Made by a program: the position numbers and the translations under genes. A model generated the notes under the pieces. That model was not told the DNA's origin and did not search any database. It saw only the letters and a program-made list of their open reading frames with translations. From positions 1 to 7,024 of the forward strand of contig JBHIAG010000097.1 in NCBI GenBank assembly GCA_046758465.1: 7,024 nucleotides of DNA, written 5' to 3'. The stretch comes from JBHIAG01 sp046758465 (lineage in GTDB: Bacteria; Acidobacteriota; Terriglobia; Acidiferrales; 2-02-FULL-67-57). Shown here one piece after another: positions 5,352-7,024 of the stretch. Within the stretch, counting starts at the first letter, position 1, and every line of letters starts with the position of its first letter.

Positions 5352-6824
5352 CTACGGCGTGTGCTTGTGTTTGGATAAGTCTGCGGGCAGCAAGTCCTGG
5401 CTGCGCAGCACACGGGGCAGAGGCCCGTCGGTGCTCATCGCAAAGCCGGTTGACTGCGCGCGGTCCAGGCTGCCGTGTGCGCTCTGGAGGGTTACAATCC
5501 GATCGAAGACCCTGCTGCCTTGGTGATAGCCGGGCGCGAAGCTGACAAGGATGTCGGCGCGGTTGCGGACGTGGTTACGAGCCCACTCCCTGAGCCGGTA
5601 GGCGGGGTCAGGGTAGCGATGCCGCGCGGTGGCCGCGAACAAGTCAGCGTCGGCGACGTACCCATCGGAGGACATTTTGCCCGCACGGGCCAGTTGGGCG
5701 AGCAGCGGCTCGAGTGCCAGCGGGTCGCCTTGCTCGGTGCGGTAGCGAAATTGCTCTCCGTTTGGTGTCCAGTCGAGCTGCGCCCGGCCGCGTCGGCTTT
5801 CGATGGCGACGCCGCCGTCGGTGGCGGTTACCACCAAGTCCACGCCCTCCATCTCGGCAAGTGTGCGCGCCAGTGCACGCACGGCCGCGGGCTGGCAGTA
5901 GACAGCCATAAATCCTACGAGGCCGTAGGCGGGCACGGCGACGTCGCGGGGCCCTGCGAGCGAGCTCGTGAGTCGCCAGCCGTGCTCGGCTAGGAAGGTC
6001 TGGAGCGGTACCGGCCGGCTGGTGACCAGGCTGTTGCCGTGATCGGAAAACAGCGTGATGCGGAGTTTGCCGGCGCTCGCATAGTAGAGTTCCCGCAGCA
6101 GCGAGTCGACCTCGACCAGCAGCGCCCGCATCTCTTCCCGCGAGAAGATGTGGTAGAGCGAGTCGCTCGAAGCGATATGGGCCAGATAGATCTTCTCGTT
6201 CGATTCCAGGAAACGTTGCCGCAGCCGCCCCAAGTCGGCGCGGTAACTCTTGCGCGGCAGGAAGTAGGTGATGCCCTTGAACAGCCCGCCCATATCGTAG
6301 TCGAGCAGGGCCAGATAGGGAATCTGCTCCTCGGTCAGCGTCGCGCGCATGCCGCCACGCAACTGGTTCTCGGCTCGGTTGAAATAGAGATGCTCGTAGC
6401 CGGGGGCCGGGTCGGCGTGGAAGGCGTCGGTGAGCGCGGTTTCGCTGTCGGAGGGAAACGGTGCGATCGATTCCGAGGGGGAGAAGAATTCCCGGAAGTA
6501 GCCTTCGTTCCAGAGCGCCTTCAGTTCCGCGTAGGGCACGCCGTCCAAGCAAACTATGAGCCAGCGCGAGTTGGCATCGCCTGGCGCGGGGCGGCGAAAA
6601 CCGCGCGCGGGAGCGCCTTCGGGATAGACGCGGTCGATGGTGCCGTCCCCATCGGCATCCTCTGCTACGTAGATCGTTTCTGCACCGGCCAGGAGGCGGT
6701 AGTGGCCCGGGGCCACGCGTTCGTAGGCTGGCGGGACGGGTTGTCCCCAGCGGTGGATGTGCCAACCCGCCCCGAGGGCCAGCCCCAGGAGAACGCCGAG
6801 CGCAATCTTTGTCCGCCGCTTCAC
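5352..6824 (-). CDS. Alkaline-phosphatase-superfamily hydrolase (phosphodiesterase/sulfatase fold), membrane-anchored
   Basis: The GTG at 6824 has a perfect AGGAGG 9 nt upstream and gives an ideal N-terminus: basic VKRRTK, then a hydrophobic segment (about 7-21). It is preferred over the ATG at 6848, which would add eight residues and has no ribosome binding site. In GTG numbering (490 residues), the metal-site signatures of the superfamily are present: D94 (LIVCLDG), a nucleophile region around SDSETALT (125-132), D221 and H225 (SSDSLYH), D261-H262 (FSDHGNS) and H450 (SAHGS). An EF-hand-like loop, DADGDGTID (56-64), precedes the catalytic domain. There is no usual signal peptidase motif after the hydrophobic segment, so a signal anchor with a periplasmic catalytic domain is likely. 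The substrate is unknown; the nucleophile could be Ser or Thr. Nothing in the neighbourhood points to a pathway. Confidence 0.85.
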   Translation of the reverse strand: MKRRTKIALGVLLGLALGAGWHIHRWGQPVPPAYERVAPGHYRLLAGAETIYVAEDADGDGTIDRVYPEGAPARGFRRPAPGDANSRWLIVCLDGVPYAELKALWNEGYFREFFSPSESIAPFPSDSETALTDAFHADPAPGYEHLYFNRAENQLRGGMRATLTEEQIPYLALLDYDMGGLFKGITYFLPRKSYRADLGRLRQRFLESNEKIYLAHIASSDSLYHIFSREEMRALLVEVDSLLRELYYASAGKLRITLFSDHGNSLVTSRPVPLQTFLAEHGWRLTSSLAGPRDVAVPAYGLVGFMAVYCQPAAVRALARTLAEMEGVDLVVTATDGGVAIESRRGRAQLDWTPNGEQFRYRTEQGDPLALEPLLAQLARAGKMSSDGYVADADLFAATARHRYPDPAYRLREWARNHVRNRADILVSFAPGYHQGSRVFDRIVTLQSAHGSLDRAQSTGFAMSTDGPLPRVLRSQDLLPADLSKHKHTP

Positions 6825-6833
6825 GCCCTCTCG

Positions 6834-6839
6834 CCTCCT
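6834..6839 (-). promoter_or_regulatory. Ribosome binding site that decides the GTG start of the phosphatase-superfamily gene
   Basis: AGGAGG on the minus strand, 9 nt before the GTG at 6824. It lies inside the reading frame of the longer ATG version (start 6848), arguing that the shorter GTG product is the native one. Confidence 0.7.
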
Positions 6840-6919
6840 GAGATACATTGTCTGCTAGGATGCTGGCTTGCCGCTACAAAATTGCTACCGCCAATCGCTG
6901 TAAGCTCACAAACCGAGCC

Positions 6920-6948
6920 TTGACCCTGGTGAGGCTGATTGCTATAAA
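6920..6948 (+). promoter_or_regulatory. Sigma70-type promoter of tRNA-Lys
   Basis: TTGACC (6920-6925) and TATAAA (6943-6948) are separated by exactly 17 bp, matching the consensus at five of six positions in each hexamer. Transcription would start near 6955, leaving a leader of about 17 nt before the mature tRNA for RNase P to remove. Confidence 0.8.
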
Positions 6949-6971
6949 CTAATTTAGGATGCCTTCCGAGT

Positions 6972-7024
<53 letters not shown>

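Noticed and set aside
5644..6765. Minus-strand open frame (373 codons) in another frame of the phosphatase-superfamily gene
   Set aside because: The product is an Arg/Pro-rich, low-complexity shadow of the real frame.
6039..6923. Plus-strand open frame (294 codons) opposite the phosphatase-superfamily gene
   Set aside because: The opposite strand encodes a protein with all superfamily motifs. This frame shows no domain and no ribosome binding site.

Overview
This is a 7 kb piece of a GC-rich bacterial chromosome, with the right-hand end of a probable integrated element on its left. The organism is not identified. A secreted DUF547 protein suggests an envelope-bearing, probably Gram-negative bacterium. 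The protein style fits Acidobacteriota or a similar soil phylum, but that is only a guess.

Left region (1-1916): a small protein of unknown family (145-507) with a strong ribosome binding site, then a short intergenic stretch full of small dyads, then a full-length tyrosine recombinase (655-1908). The recombinase keeps its whole catalytic set (R, K, H, R, W, Y). It is preceded by a perfect 19-bp palindrome between a -10-like box and its ribosome binding site. Its stop codon lies inside a TATAAT box placed correctly to be the -10 of the tRNA-Leu gene that begins 8 bp later. The recombinase therefore abuts the 5' end of the tRNA, and the element, if still intact, should extend to the left of the window.

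Middle and right region (1917-7024): ordinary chromosomal genes. An intact tRNA-Leu(UAG) is followed by a hairpin and by a converging MFS transporter gene (minus strand). An exported DUF547 protein gene lies upstream of the transporter on the same strand, with an 80-bp gap. Head-to-head with it is a DHH/DHHA1 phosphoesterase (plus strand), which converges on an alkaline-phosphatase-superfamily hydrolase with an N-terminal membrane anchor (minus strand). The window ends inside a tRNA-Lys(CUU) gene with a clear sigma70-type promoter.

I see no shared pathway among the transporter, the DUF547 protein and the two phosphoesterases. I found no CRISPR array, rRNA, insertion sequence or convincing new multi-gene system. 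The points most worth a second look are the recombinase/tRNA-Leu junction, the palindrome in the recombinase leader, the dyad-rich stretch before it, and the unknown 120-residue protein.
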